A DNA stretch of 64,000 nt, taken from DYJK01 sp040755055 (GTDB lineage Bacteria; Bacteroidota; Ignavibacteria; Ignavibacteriales; Melioribacteraceae). The stretch spans positions 1 through 64,000 of the forward strand of contig JBFMBS010000009.1 in the NCBI GenBank assembly GCA_040755055.1, given 5' to 3'. This document shows positions 23,930-33,114 of this stretch, in pieces; within the stretch, counting starts at the first letter, position 1; the number at the start of each line of letters is the position of its first letter. The position numbers were made by a program, and so were the translations under genes. The notes beneath the pieces are model-generated. The model was not told the DNA's origin, made no database searches, and saw only the letters and a program-made list of their open reading frames with translations.

Positions 23930-24910
23930 ATGGCTAAAAAACGAATTTTGAGCGGGATGCGACCCACCGGAAAGCTTCACATCGGGCATTACGTTGGCGC
24001 TCTCGAAAATTGGATCGCTCTCCAAAATGAATACGAGAGTTATCATTTAATCGCAGATTATCATGTGCTTACTACCGATCTGGCGACTGATGAAATTTAC
24101 AACAACACAATAGACATGTTAATCGATTGGCTTGCAAGCGGACTCGATTATGAGAAGTCGCCGTTTTTCAGACAATCGCAAATTAAAGAACACACTGAGC
24201 TCTTTTTGATTTTCTCGATGCTTATTACGAAAGCACGCCTGGAAAGAAACCCGACATTAAAGGAACAAGTGCGCGATTTGAATATCGAAAATGTAATTTA
24301 CGGTCATCTTGGCTACCCGGTTTTGCAAGCGGCTGATATTTTATTATATAAAGGGGAAGCCGTGCCGGTTGGCGAAGACCAAGTTCCTCATGTTGAAATT
24401 ACACGAGAGATTGCGCGAAGATTCAACAACCAATACGGAAATGTTTTTCCCGAACCGGAAGCACTGCTTACAAACTTTGCGCGTTTACCCGGTTTGGATG
24501 GCGACGCAAAGATGAGTAAATCTCTCGGCAACACAATCCTTCTTTCTGATGAGCCGGATGTTGTAAACCAAAAATTGAGAAAAGCTGTTACCGATCCGCA
24601 GAAAGTTAGAAAGAACGACCCCGGAAGACCCGAAATCTGTTTGGTCTTTACGTATCATAAAAAATTCAATCCGCCTGATGTACCGGAGATAGAGACAAAT
24701 TGCAGAAGCGGTGCTTTGGGATGTGTGGAATGTAAAACACGATGCGCCGCAAAGATAAATCAATTTCTTGCGCCGGTAATTGAAAAAAGAAAATATTACG
24801 AGAATAATATTGAACTTGTAAAAAATATTCTGCATGATGGCGAAGTAAAAGCCAAAGCCGTTGCCGAAAGTACGATGAATGAAGTTCGACAGAAAATGAA
24901 ATTGGGCTGA
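23930..24910 (+). CDS. trpS: tryptophan--tRNA ligase
   Basis: Class I aminoacyl-tRNA synthetase that charges tRNA-Trp. From ATG 23930 it has 326 residues and starts AKKRILSGMRPTGKLHIGHY. The frame is open further upstream to 23846, but those 28 residues are not family-like and overlap the leader inverted repeat. Signature motifs are LHIGHYVGAL (HIGH) and DAKMSKSLGN (KMSKS). A Cys cluster (CRSGALGCVECKTRC), as in some bacterial TrpRS, may bind metal. It is followed 1 bp later by scpA. Confidence 0.95.
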   Translation: MAKKRILSGMRPTGKLHIGHYVGALENWIALQNEYESYHLIADYHVLTTDLATDEIYNNTIDMLIDWLASGLDYEKSPFFRQSQIKEHTELFLIFSMLITKARLERNPTLKEQVRDLNIENVIYGHLGYPVLQAADILLYKGEAVPVGEDQVPHVEITREIARRFNNQYGNVFPEPEALLTNFARLPGLDGDAKMSKSLGNTILLSDEPDVVNQKLRKAVTDPQKVRKNDPGRPEICLVFTYHKKFNPPDVPEIETNCRSGALGCVECKTRCAAKINQFLAPVIEKRKYYENNIELVKNILHDGEVKAKAVAESTMNEVRQKMKLG

Positions 24911-24911
24911 G

Positions 24912-25631
24912 ATGTACAAAATCAAGTTACAACATTTTGAAGGTCCGCTTGATCTGCTTCTCTTTTTCATCAAGAGAGATGAGCTGGATATTTACGATAT
25001 ACCGATTTCCAAGATCACCAAAGATTTTATTGACTATTTAAAATTATTGGAACAGCTCGATCTTGAAGTAGCCGGTGATTTTATTTTAATGGCTGCTACT
25101 TTGATGCAGATTAAAGTTAAGATGCTTCTCCCAAAAGAAGTTGATGAAAAAGGCGACGAGATCGATCCGCGCGCAGAACTTGTGAAAGCACTGCTGGAAT
25201 ACAAGCGCTACAAAGAGATGTCGGATGAAATGAGTTTTATGGAAGCTTCTATGCGTAATTATAATTACCGCGGAAACTACGAAGCAGATTACAAAGAAAG
25301 TGTTACCGACTATAACGTACTCCTTAAGAATATTACGCTGTATGATTTGATCAAGGCATTTAAAAAGGCGATGATGGAGAGACCGGCTGAACCGGTACAT
25401 CAAATTAAAAAATGGAACGTTACAATTGACGAACAGATGGATTATATCTCAAACAGACTCAAAGAAAAGAACCGCTTCAGCTTTTTTGAAATGATGAAAG
25501 ACCTTAATAATAAGATCAAAATTGTTGTAACCTTTATTGCTGTGCTCGAAATGGTAAAAGCCGGCAGAATCGGTTTGCAAGAATCGAATAACGTTAACGA
25601 TTTCATTATCTACGGATTGGCAAATGGATAA
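24912..25631 (+). CDS. scpA: segregation and condensation protein A
   Basis: Kleisin subunit that bridges SMC heads in the chromosome condensation complex, with ScpB. It has 239 residues. The N-terminal kleisin domain starts YKIKLQHFEGPLDLLLFFIK, and the C-terminal winged helix includes VTFIAVLEMVKAGRIGLQ, the SMC cap-binding part. It overlaps scpB by 8 bp, the conserved scpA-scpB arrangement, and follows trpS directly. The smc gene is outside the window. Confidence 0.95.
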   Translation: MYKIKLQHFEGPLDLLLFFIKRDELDIYDIPISKITKDFIDYLKLLEQLDLEVAGDFILMAATLMQIKVKMLLPKEVDEKGDEIDPRAELVKALLEYKRYKEMSDEMSFMEASMRNYNYRGNYEADYKESVTDYNVLLKNITLYDLIKAFKKAMMERPAEPVHQIKKWNVTIDEQMDYISNRLKEKNRFSFFEMMKDLNNKIKIVVTFIAVLEMVKAGRIGLQESNNVNDFIIYGLANG

Positions 25632-26307
25632 TATATACATCTCTGTCATAGAAGCATTAATCTTCGCATCGGATGATCCGCTGCAACCAAAAGAAATTAT
25701 TGATTCGATCAAAGAGATTGACGGCAGTGACGTTGAGATTACCGAAGAGGATATCGAAAAAACAGTTGATGATCTTAACGCCAAGTATGATCAGCAAGAA
25801 AGTGCATTTACAATTTTGAAGATTGCACATGGTTATACTTTTGCCACCAAACCGAACCATGCTAAGTATGTCGGGTATTTATCTACTGAAAAAAGTAAAC
25901 GGAGATTAAGTCAAGCAGCATTGGAAACATTGGCAATAATCGCATATAAACAGCCGCTTACAAAGCCGGAACTCGAAATGATTAGGGGTGTGAACTCGGA
26001 TTATACTTTGAATACACTTCTTGAAAAGAATTTGATAACTATCCAGGGAAGAGCCGATACGGTGGGGAGACCTTTGCTTTATATTACTACCGATGAATTT
26101 TTAAAATACTTTGGCTTGAGAAATATCACCGATTTGCCAAAGCCGCGCGAGATAGAAGAGATAATGAAAGATGAAGATTTCCTTGAGCAAAAGCGCCGCA
26201 TTATGATGAATGAAGTAGAAGAAAATTTGGAAGCAGAATTAGAAAGCGAAAGCAGCAACGAAATAGAACCTGAAGCAGAAACGGAAAATGAAAGTACGTC
26301 TGAATAA
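25624..26307 (+). CDS. scpB: segregation and condensation protein B
   Basis: Partner of ScpA in the SMC condensin complex, 227 residues. Two winged-helix domains cover about residues 1-175, with RRLSQAALETLAIIAYKQPL and GRADTVGRPLLYITT as diagnostic stretches. A highly acidic tail (about 195-227, Glu-rich) follows, as is common in ScpB. It overlaps scpA at the start and rluB at the end (20 bp), so scpA-scpB-rluB are translationally linked. Confidence 0.95.
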   Translation: MDNIYISVIEALIFASDDPLQPKEIIDSIKEIDGSDVEITEEDIEKTVDDLNAKYDQQESAFTILKIAHGYTFATKPNHAKYVGYLSTEKSKRRLSQAALETLAIIAYKQPLTKPELEMIRGVNSDYTLNTLLEKNLITIQGRADTVGRPLLYITTDEFLKYFGLRNITDLPKPREIEEIMKDEDFLEQKRRIMMNEVEENLEAELESESSNEIEPEAETENESTSE

Positions 26308-27001
26308 ATTTCTCTCCGAGTGCGGAATCGCTTCACGCAGAAAATCCGAAGAATTTATCATTGAAGGAAGAATATCGGTTAATGGGAAAAGAATAACCGA
26401 TCTTGCATATACTATCGAAGAAGAAAATGATATCGTTACGCTCGACGGTGAAAAAATTAAACCGCAGAAAAAAGTTTATTTCCTTTTAAACAAGCCGAAA
26501 GGATATATAACTACAACAGACGATGAACGCGGCAGAAAAAAAGTTACAGACCTGATAGATTCCAGGCAAAAAGTTTTCCCGGTGGGCAGACTTGATTACG
26601 ATACGACCGGGGTTCTTCTGCTAACAAACGACGGCGATTTTTCAAATTTTCTCACACATCCTAAAAATCATGTACCAAGAGAATACGAAGTAACGTTAAA
26701 TGAAAAATTAAAGATTGAGGATAAAGAAAAATTATTGAAGGGGATAATTTTAGACGGACGTAAAAGCAAGCTTGAAGAAATTCAACCTATGTTCAAAGGT
26801 AGTTACGATAAGCTGAAAGTTAAAACCGTTGAAGGTAGGAACCACTTTGTGAAGAGAATGTTTGGAATATTAGGTTATCATGTGGAAAAATTGAACCGCA
26901 GTTCGTTCGGAATATTTAAGGTTAAGGGGATACCGGTTGGTTCTTACAAAAAATTATCTTATAACGAAGTTCAAGAATGTTATAAAACTTATGCACGTTA
27001 A
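26288..27001 (+). CDS. rluB: RluB/RsuA family pseudouridine synthase
   Basis: Pseudouridine synthase of the RsuA/RluB/E/F family, 237 residues, likely acting on 23S rRNA near the peptidyl-transferase centre. An S4 RNA-binding domain (about 1-60, VRLNKFLSECGIASRRKSEE) precedes the catalytic domain. The catalytic Asp is in GRLDYDTTGVLLLTNDGD, and GRNHFVKRMFGILGYHVEKL is the conserved second motif. scpAB-rluB is a common bacterial order. The dacB start codon lies inside its last codons. Confidence 0.93.
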   Translation: MKVRLNKFLSECGIASRRKSEEFIIEGRISVNGKRITDLAYTIEEENDIVTLDGEKIKPQKKVYFLLNKPKGYITTTDDERGRKKVTDLIDSRQKVFPVGRLDYDTTGVLLLTNDGDFSNFLTHPKNHVPREYEVTLNEKLKIEDKEKLLKGIILDGRKSKLEEIQPMFKGSYDKLKVKTVEGRNHFVKRMFGILGYHVEKLNRSSFGIFKVKGIPVGSYKKLSYNEVQECYKTYAR

Positions 27002-28490
27002 AATTTTAATATTGTTCCTTTTAATCGCCATTAGCAATTTTGCCCAGCAAAAGGACAGCTTAACGACGAAAAAAAATGAGCAGAATTATTATACACTGAA
27101 CGAGCTACGCGATCAGCTTGACGATTCATTTAACGACCAGAATTTTTCTAATGCGTTTTGGGGTGTGCTGGTTAAATCTCTTAATACCGGCGAAATAATT
27201 TATAAGAGAAATGCTGATAAACTTTTCACGCCGGCATCGAACATGAAATTATTTACTTCAGCGGCAGCTTTAATGTTACTGGGTACCGGTTATGCTTTTA
27301 CTACCGATATCTATGCCAACGGAATCATCAAAGAAGGTAAACTGCAAGGAGATTTAATAATTCAGGGAACCGGTGACCCGACAATATCAAAAAGATTTTA
27401 TAACGGTAAGGTTACAACTGTATTTGAAAAGTGGGCGGATAGTTTAACACAGCACGGCATTTATGAAATTACCGGGAATATTTATGGAGATGATACTGCA
27501 TTCGATAACGTTGGCTTAGGAAAAGGATGGCAATGGGATATTGAATCAAATTGGTTCTCGGCTCCGTCCGGTGCATTAAGTTTTGATGATAATGCAATTG
27601 AAATTATCGTTAAACCTTCCGAAATAGGTTTCCCGGCAGAAATTCAATTGATACCAAATACAAGCTATGTAAACATTGTGAGCAAAGTGATTACCGTTTA
27701 TGATAATTCCGAGCAGCCGATTCAAATTGCCAGATTGCGTGGTACAAATTTGATCAGCATCAACGGATCGATTAAGAAAAATTCATCGCCGGTTTCAAAT
27801 TTTGTTTCTATCTCTGATCCGACAATGTACTTTCTAACTGTACTAAAAGAAGTATTTGAGTCGAAAGGTATTGCGGTAAAGGGAAGAATAGGCAGTATCG
27901 ATACAGCTGAAAAAATAATTATTAATGAGAATCTTTCTCATTTATTTACACATGAATCGGTCCCTCTCCATTTAATTTTGAAAGAACTTAATAAGAACAG
28001 CAATAATTTTTATGCCGAGCAGATATTAAAAACAATCGGTTACGAAATAAACGGATTTGGCTCACTTGAAAACGGCGTTAAAGCTTGTAAAGAATTATTC
28101 AATACTATGGGAATCAATTCGGAAAATATGGTTATCGCGGATGGATCGGGATTGTCGTCATTAAATCTTGTTACACCAAGACAACTAGTTACGCTGCTTA
28201 CATACATGAATAAGACAGATCAATTCGAAGCATTTTACGATTCGCTGCCTATAGGAGGTGTTGACGGAACATTGATCGATAGGATGAAAAAAACATCGGC
28301 AGAGTACAACGTAAGAGCTAAAGCCGGGTATTCTAATAATACATCTTCACTCTCCGGGTATATTAAAACCGTGGGAGGAGAAATGCTTGTATTTTCTATG
28401 ATAGTCAACAATTTTTTAGTTCCACCTAATTTTGCCGAGTATGTTGAAGACAACGTTTGCAACAGATTGGCAAACTTTGTAAGAAATTAA
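26991..28490 (+). CDS. dacB: D-alanyl-D-alanine carboxypeptidase/endopeptidase (PBP4 type)
   Basis: Periplasmic class C penicillin-binding protein that trims or cuts peptidoglycan cross-links. ATG 26991 gives 499 residues and a clean signal peptide (HVKILILFLLIAISNFAQQ). The open frame extends upstream to 26937, but that part lies within rluB. Motifs are SNMK (in PASNMKLFTSAAAL), SNN (in NKNSNNFYAEQIL) and KAG (in RAKAGYSNNTSSLSGY, the KTG position). The long insert between the first two motifs is typical of PBP4. It overlaps rluB by 11 bp. Confidence 0.92.
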   Translation: MHVKILILFLLIAISNFAQQKDSLTTKKNEQNYYTLNELRDQLDDSFNDQNFSNAFWGVLVKSLNTGEIIYKRNADKLFTPASNMKLFTSAAALMLLGTGYAFTTDIYANGIIKEGKLQGDLIIQGTGDPTISKRFYNGKVTTVFEKWADSLTQHGIYEITGNIYGDDTAFDNVGLGKGWQWDIESNWFSAPSGALSFDDNAIEIIVKPSEIGFPAEIQLIPNTSYVNIVSKVITVYDNSEQPIQIARLRGTNLISINGSIKKNSSPVSNFVSISDPTMYFLTVLKEVFESKGIAVKGRIGSIDTAEKIIINENLSHLFTHESVPLHLILKELNKNSNNFYAEQILKTIGYEINGFGSLENGVKACKELFNTMGINSENMVIADGSGLSSLNLVTPRQLVTLLTYMNKTDQFEAFYDSLPIGGVDGTLIDRMKKTSAEYNVRAKAGYSNNTSSLSGYIKTVGGEMLVFSMIVNNFLVPPNFAEYVEDNVCNRLANFVRN

Positions 28491-28501
28491 CCGGAGGAAA
28501 A

Positions 28502-30010
28502 TTGGATAACTTAAATTTTGAACAAGAGTATAATACATTAATCCAAAGAAGGCATGAAGAATTAAAAGAGCTCATCGAAAAAGGAATTTTACCTTATGAC
28601 TATAGTTATGATGTAAATAATTATTCAATGAATATTAAGAACAATTACGAACAGTATGAAGGCAAAGACGTTAAGATTGCCGGGAGAATAATGGCGATAA
28701 GGAGAATGGGCAAAGCTTCGTTTGCTCATATCCAGGATAAAGAAGGCAGAATTCAAATTTATTTGAAGAAAGATGATATCGGTGATTACTATGATGTATT
28801 CAAGCTATTGGATATTGGCGATATAATCGGTGTAGAAGGCTATGTGTTCAAAACCAAAACCGGTGAAATTTCTGTTCACAGCAGATCGTTCCAGCTTCTT
28901 GCAAAATCGATCAAACCGATTCCTATTGCAAAAGAGGTAATCGACGAGAACGGTAACAAAATTATCTATGACCAATTTGCCGATAAAGAATTAAGATACC
29001 GCCAAAGGTATGTTGACCTGATTGTTAATCCCGATATTAAAGATGTATTTGCAACTAGGTCAAAAATAATTACCCATATCAGGAAATTTTTAGATGAAAA
29101 CGGTTTGCTGGAAGTTGAAACACCAATTCTGCAATCTTTATACGGGGGCGCAACTGCGAGACCGTTCGTTACACATCACAACGCATTAGATATAGATTTG
29201 TACCTAAGAATAGCAGATGAATTATATCTTAAGCGATTGATCGTTGGCGGATTTGACGGTGTGTATGAGATTTCAAAAGATTTTAGAAATGAAGGAATGG
29301 ATAAAACGCACAATCCTGAATTTACAATGCTCGAATTATATGTTGCGTACAAAGATTATATATGGATGATGTCTTTCGTAGAACAAATGATAAATGATAC
29401 TTGTACAAACGTATTCGGCAAAATCGAATTTGAGATAGAAGGAAATAAAATAAATTTTTCCTCACCGTGGAAAAGAATATCGATGGTTGATGAATTAAAA
29501 AACGTTACGGGCATTGATGTTTTGCAAGCTGACTATAACGATCTTGTTAAAGAATTAAAGAAAAGAGGAATAGAAATTAAAGGAGGCGAAAGCAAAGGCA
29601 AGCTTATCGACGAACTTTTTGAAGTTACCATTCAACCGACTTTAGTTCAGCCGACCTTTGTTACCGATTACCCGGTAGAACTTTCTCCATTAGCCAAAAA
29701 ACATAGATCGAGAGAAGGATTGGTTGAACGATTTGAAGGTTTTGTACTCGGTAGGGAAATTTGTAATGCTTTCTCTGAACTGAACGATCCTATCGACCAG
29801 AAAAACAGATTTGTCGAACAAACTAAAATGCGTGAAGAAGGAGACGAAGAGGCGCACCAGATAGATGAAGATTACGTCAATGCCTTAGAATACGGAATGC
29901 CGCCGACTGCCGGTCTTGGTGTTGGTATCGATCGGTTAGTTATGCTTTTAACCAATCAATCTTCGATAAGAGATGTTCTATTTTTCCCACAAATGAAACC
30001 GCAGAAATAA
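28502..30010 (+). CDS. lysS: lysine--tRNA ligase (class II)
   Basis: Charges tRNA-Lys. TTG 28502, 5 bp after GGAGG (28493-28497), gives MDNLNFEQEYNTLIQRRHEE and 502 residues. An upstream in-frame start at 28457 lies within dacB and is unlikely. An N-terminal OB-fold anticodon-binding domain (about 50-160) comes first. The class II core has motif 2 (GFDGVYEISKDFRNEGMD) and motif 3 (GLGVGIDRLVMLLTN). It follows dacB by 11 bp and precedes an S41 protease gene by 1 bp. Confidence 0.95.
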   Translation: MDNLNFEQEYNTLIQRRHEELKELIEKGILPYDYSYDVNNYSMNIKNNYEQYEGKDVKIAGRIMAIRRMGKASFAHIQDKEGRIQIYLKKDDIGDYYDVFKLLDIGDIIGVEGYVFKTKTGEISVHSRSFQLLAKSIKPIPIAKEVIDENGNKIIYDQFADKELRYRQRYVDLIVNPDIKDVFATRSKIITHIRKFLDENGLLEVETPILQSLYGGATARPFVTHHNALDIDLYLRIADELYLKRLIVGGFDGVYEISKDFRNEGMDKTHNPEFTMLELYVAYKDYIWMMSFVEQMINDTCTNVFGKIEFEIEGNKINFSSPWKRISMVDELKNVTGIDVLQADYNDLVKELKKRGIEIKGGESKGKLIDELFEVTIQPTLVQPTFVTDYPVELSPLAKKHRSREGLVERFEGFVLGREICNAFSELNDPIDQKNRFVEQTKMREEGDEEAHQIDEDYVNALEYGMPPTAGLGVGIDRLVMLLTNQSSIRDVLFFPQMKPQK

Positions 30011-30011
30011 A

Positions 30012-31601
30012 ATGAAATTTAACTTCAAACAATTACCGGTTTATTTATTAATTCTATTAGCTGGAATTTACGGAGGTATCCGGCTAAGCGAACATTTTTC
30101 TTTAAGCTCAAAGAGTAAACTGCTCAAAAAGTTTGATGATGTACTTACATTTACAAACCGTTATTATGTAGAACCGGTCGATGAGAATAAACTTGTGGAA
30201 GATGCTATCCGGGGAATGTTCGATGAACTCGATCCGCATACTGTTTACATATCCGCTGCCGAGCAATTAGAGTCCGAAGAACAATTCAGGGGTAATTTTG
30301 AAGGGATCGGCGTTGAGTTCCAAATAATTAATGATACGATAGTTGTTGCTTCGGCAACTACTGCCGGTCCAAGTGAAACTGTCGGAATTTTATCCGGTGA
30401 TAGAATTGTTAAGATTAACGGCAAAAGCAGTGTAGGTTTGAAAAATGAAGAAGTAATAAAATTATTAAGGGGAAAGAAAGGCACCCAAGTTGAAGTTTCC
30501 ATTGCAAGGCCAAACTTGCAGCAATTACTAAATTTTAAAATAACACGCGACAAAATTAATTTGTCTTCAGTAGATGTATCCTTTATGTACAATGATGAAA
30601 TAGGGTACATAAATCTCACAAGGTTTTCAGCAACATCAACAGACGAAGTAAAAAAAGCATTAGATGATCTTTACAAAAAAGGGATGAAGAAAATTGTTCT
30701 GGATTTACGGAATAATCCCGGCGGTTATTTGGACCAGGCACACAGCATTTCGGACCTATTCATCGACAGCACAAAATTGATCGTCTATACAAAAGGAAGA
30801 ATTGATAAATTTGACGAAGAATTCAAAGCCGGGAAAACTTATCCTTACGAAAAATTGCCGTTAATAATTCTGGTTAACCGCGGCAGTGCGTCTGCCAGCG
30901 AGATTGTTGCCGGTGCTGTGCAAGATTGGGATAGAGGTTTAATAATCGGTGAAACAACCTTTGGCAAGGGCTTAGTTCAGCACCCGATACTATTAGATGA
31001 TAATTCCGCTGTGCGGATTACAATTGCGAAATATTTCACACCATCAGGAAGAGCTATACAACGAGAGTACAAGGATAAAAAAGAATATTATGATGAAATA
31101 TTAGAGCGGAAGACCATTGACGGCGAAAACATTAATCATGAGAATGAAAAAGATTCCAGCAAGACTATCTTTAAAACAAAAAAAGGAAGAACTGTTTTCG
31201 GCGGAGGCGGTATTACACCGGATTACTTCGTTAACACGGAAACGGATTCTAAGTATTCGTTAGAACTCAGAAGAAATAATATCTATTACCAGTTCATAAG
31301 AAAATATTTAGACAATAAGGAGAAACCGCAAGTACTCACACTGAAAGATTTCAACGATAAATTTTCGATCGGCAACCAGGAATTGGAGCAATTCATAAAA
31401 TTTGCCGAAAGTAAAAATGTCAAATACGATGCGGTAGGATTTAATAAAGATAGAGAGATTATCAGGATGCGGCTTAAAGCTTTTATTGCTCGTGATTGGT
31501 TCAGACAAGAAGGGTGGTATTCTACTCTACTAGAAACCGATAAACAATTCCGTCAAGCAATTACACATTTTGATGAAGCTGAGAAATTTTTACACAATTA
31601 G
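30012..31601 (+). CDS. S41 family C-terminal processing peptidase
   Basis: Tail-specific periplasmic protease, 529 residues. An N-terminal signal or anchor (LPVYLLILLAGIYGGIRL) is followed by a PDZ domain (about 85-170, starting near FRGNFEGIGVEFQI). The S41 catalytic domain has the nucleophile in RGSASASEIVAGAVQDW and the general base Lys in TTFGKGLVQ. A C-terminal helical domain of about 130 residues may bind substrates. It lies directly after lysS and 16 bp before the carbonic anhydrase gene. Confidence 0.93.
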   Translation: MKFNFKQLPVYLLILLAGIYGGIRLSEHFSLSSKSKLLKKFDDVLTFTNRYYVEPVDENKLVEDAIRGMFDELDPHTVYISAAEQLESEEQFRGNFEGIGVEFQIINDTIVVASATTAGPSETVGILSGDRIVKINGKSSVGLKNEEVIKLLRGKKGTQVEVSIARPNLQQLLNFKITRDKINLSSVDVSFMYNDEIGYINLTRFSATSTDEVKKALDDLYKKGMKKIVLDLRNNPGGYLDQAHSISDLFIDSTKLIVYTKGRIDKFDEEFKAGKTYPYEKLPLIILVNRGSASASEIVAGAVQDWDRGLIIGETTFGKGLVQHPILLDDNSAVRITIAKYFTPSGRAIQREYKDKKEYYDEILERKTIDGENINHENEKDSSKTIFKTKKGRTVFGGGGITPDYFVNTETDSKYSLELRRNNIYYQFIRKYLDNKEKPQVLTLKDFNDKFSIGNQELEQFIKFAESKNVKYDAVGFNKDREIIRMRLKAFIARDWFRQEGWYSTLLETDKQFRQAITHFDEAEKFLHN

Positions 31602-31617
31602 CGTAGAATAATTCTGA

Positions 31618-32214
31618 ATGAATAATAAAATAAAAAATGTTGTTGAAGGAATAGAAATAAAATTATTTCCCTATAAAGATAAATTTCCGAAACTGCACAA
31701 TTCCGTATTCCTTGCCAGCGGTTCAAAGTTGATAGGGGATGTGGAGATAGGCAAAAATTCTTCCGTTTGGTACAATACAGTAATCCGCGGCGATGTTCAT
31801 TTTATTAGGATTGGCGAAATGACCAATATCCAGGACTGCTCAATGCTTCATGTTACAAACGGTAAATTTCCCTTGGTGATCGGGAACAAAATAACCATAG
31901 GACATTGTGTAACGCTTCACGGCTGCATACTTAAAGATAAATGTTTAATTGGTATGGGTTCGGTAATTCTTGATGGTGCAGTGATTGAAGAAAATTCTAT
32001 GGTTGCAGCCGGAACAGTTGTTAAACCCGGTTTCGTTGTACCGTCAGGTAAACTTGTTGGAGGTGTACCCGGTAAAATAATCCGTGATCTTACAAAAGAA
32101 GAGATTGATGACATCGAAGATTCCGCCAAAAGATATATGGAATATACCCGAATAACAGTTGAATCTTTTGTTAAACATAATTATCCAATTGATAATCGAG
32201 ATATTGATGATTAA
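31618..32214 (+). CDS. gamma carbonic anhydrase-like hexapeptide-repeat protein
   Basis: Left-handed beta-helix protein of 198 residues in the YrdA/PaaY gamma-carbonic-anhydrase-like family. Hexapeptide turns run through about residues 35-160. Candidate metal-binding histidines are in RGDVHFIRIG, MLHVTNG and GHCVTLHGC. Many members show little anhydrase activity and some are thioesterases or structural proteins, so the reaction is not certain. A C-terminal helix follows the coil. Its end overlaps the start of ybeY by 8 bp. Confidence 0.88.
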   Translation: MNNKIKNVVEGIEIKLFPYKDKFPKLHNSVFLASGSKLIGDVEIGKNSSVWYNTVIRGDVHFIRIGEMTNIQDCSMLHVTNGKFPLVIGNKITIGHCVTLHGCILKDKCLIGMGSVILDGAVIEENSMVAAGTVVKPGFVVPSGKLVGGVPGKIIRDLTKEEIDDIEDSAKRYMEYTRITVESFVKHNYPIDNRDIDD

Positions 32215-32650
32215 AAACATCCACGTATATTCGAATCGTAACCTAAGAATTAATAACGCTGCTGTTCATAAGATTATATCTACAATCAAAAAAGAATATG
32301 AATTAAATATCAAATCATTGGAGATAAATTTTGTACCATCAAAAATTATCCATGAAATCAACAAAAAGTATCTTGATCACGATTACACTACTGACGTTAT
32401 TTCCTTTAATTATTCAAATGAAAGTAATAATTTAGACGGCGAAATTTTCATCTGTAGTGAAATTGCCGATGAAAACGCTAAATATTTTAAAGTTTCTTTA
32501 GATAATGAATTAAAAAGGTTGGTTATACACGGCATACTCCATTTAATAGGGTATGATGATTTATCAAGAAACGATAAGTTGAAAATGCGAAATGTGGAAA
32601 ACCGTTTATTAAATAATATTAGAAGTGTAGGTAAGGTAATAAGAAAGTGA
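32207..32650 (+). CDS. ybeY: endoribonuclease YbeY (16S rRNA maturation)
   Basis: Zinc-dependent RNase needed for 16S rRNA 3'-end processing and ribosome quality control. ATG 32207 gives 147 residues starting MIKNIHVYSN; a longer upstream frame lies within the carbonic anhydrase gene. The metal site is HGILHLIGYDD, with the third His of the family's HGxLHLxGYDH replaced by Asp. DYTTDVISFNY is the other signature. It overlaps the next gene by 4 bp (GTGA). Confidence 0.92.
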   Translation: MIKNIHVYSNRNLRINNAAVHKIISTIKKEYELNIKSLEINFVPSKIIHEINKKYLDHDYTTDVISFNYSNESNNLDGEIFICSEIADENAKYFKVSLDNELKRLVIHGILHLIGYDDLSRNDKLKMRNVENRLLNNIRSVGKVIRK

Positions 32651-33105
32651 TTAAACCCAAATTAGTAGAAGTAATAACAAAAATTCTGGAAGGCATCAGC
32701 AATAACGTTCCTTTCGAAGAATTGAATAAATCGTTGATGAATAATAAAGAATATGACGAACAGACTTTAAGCATTGCTTTTAGTTTGATATATGATAAAA
32801 TATTAAACCGTAAAGAGAGCAATAAAGACAAAACAAATAAAGAAAGGAGTATTCGGTTTTTTACAGAGGAGGAGAAGTATATTCTTGGCAGAGATAATGT
32901 GAATTACTTGATGCACTTGTACAATCTCGGGTTATTGGATTCCGATAATTTGGAATTAATATTAGAGCAAGTAATAATGTTTCCCGAGAATCGTTTGACA
33001 AGAAAAGAAATAAACTGGATAATACTTCTTTCAATAGTCGATTTTGATTCTGAGAACCTCCCCGGCAGCCGCAATCTTCTTTATTCTTCTGATTCCGTTA
33101 ACTAA
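32647..33105 (+). CDS. DUF494/Smg family protein
   Basis: 152 residues with the Smg (DUF494) layout. A helical N-terminal part leads through a charged linker to RFFTEEEKYILGRDNVNYLM, the family's conserved segment, then to a C-terminal helical pair (RLTRKEINWIILLSIVDFD). Function is unknown. The gene is often found directly before topA, as here (9 bp gap). The start is GTG overlapping the ybeY stop. The assignment rests on the conserved segment and gene order. Confidence 0.75.
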   Translation: MIKPKLVEVITKILEGISNNVPFEELNKSLMNNKEYDEQTLSIAFSLIYDKILNRKESNKDKTNKERSIRFFTEEEKYILGRDNVNYLMHLYNLGLLDSDNLELILEQVIMFPENRLTRKEINWIILLSIVDFDSENLPGSRNLLYSSDSVN

Positions 33106-33114
33106 GGTGAGTAA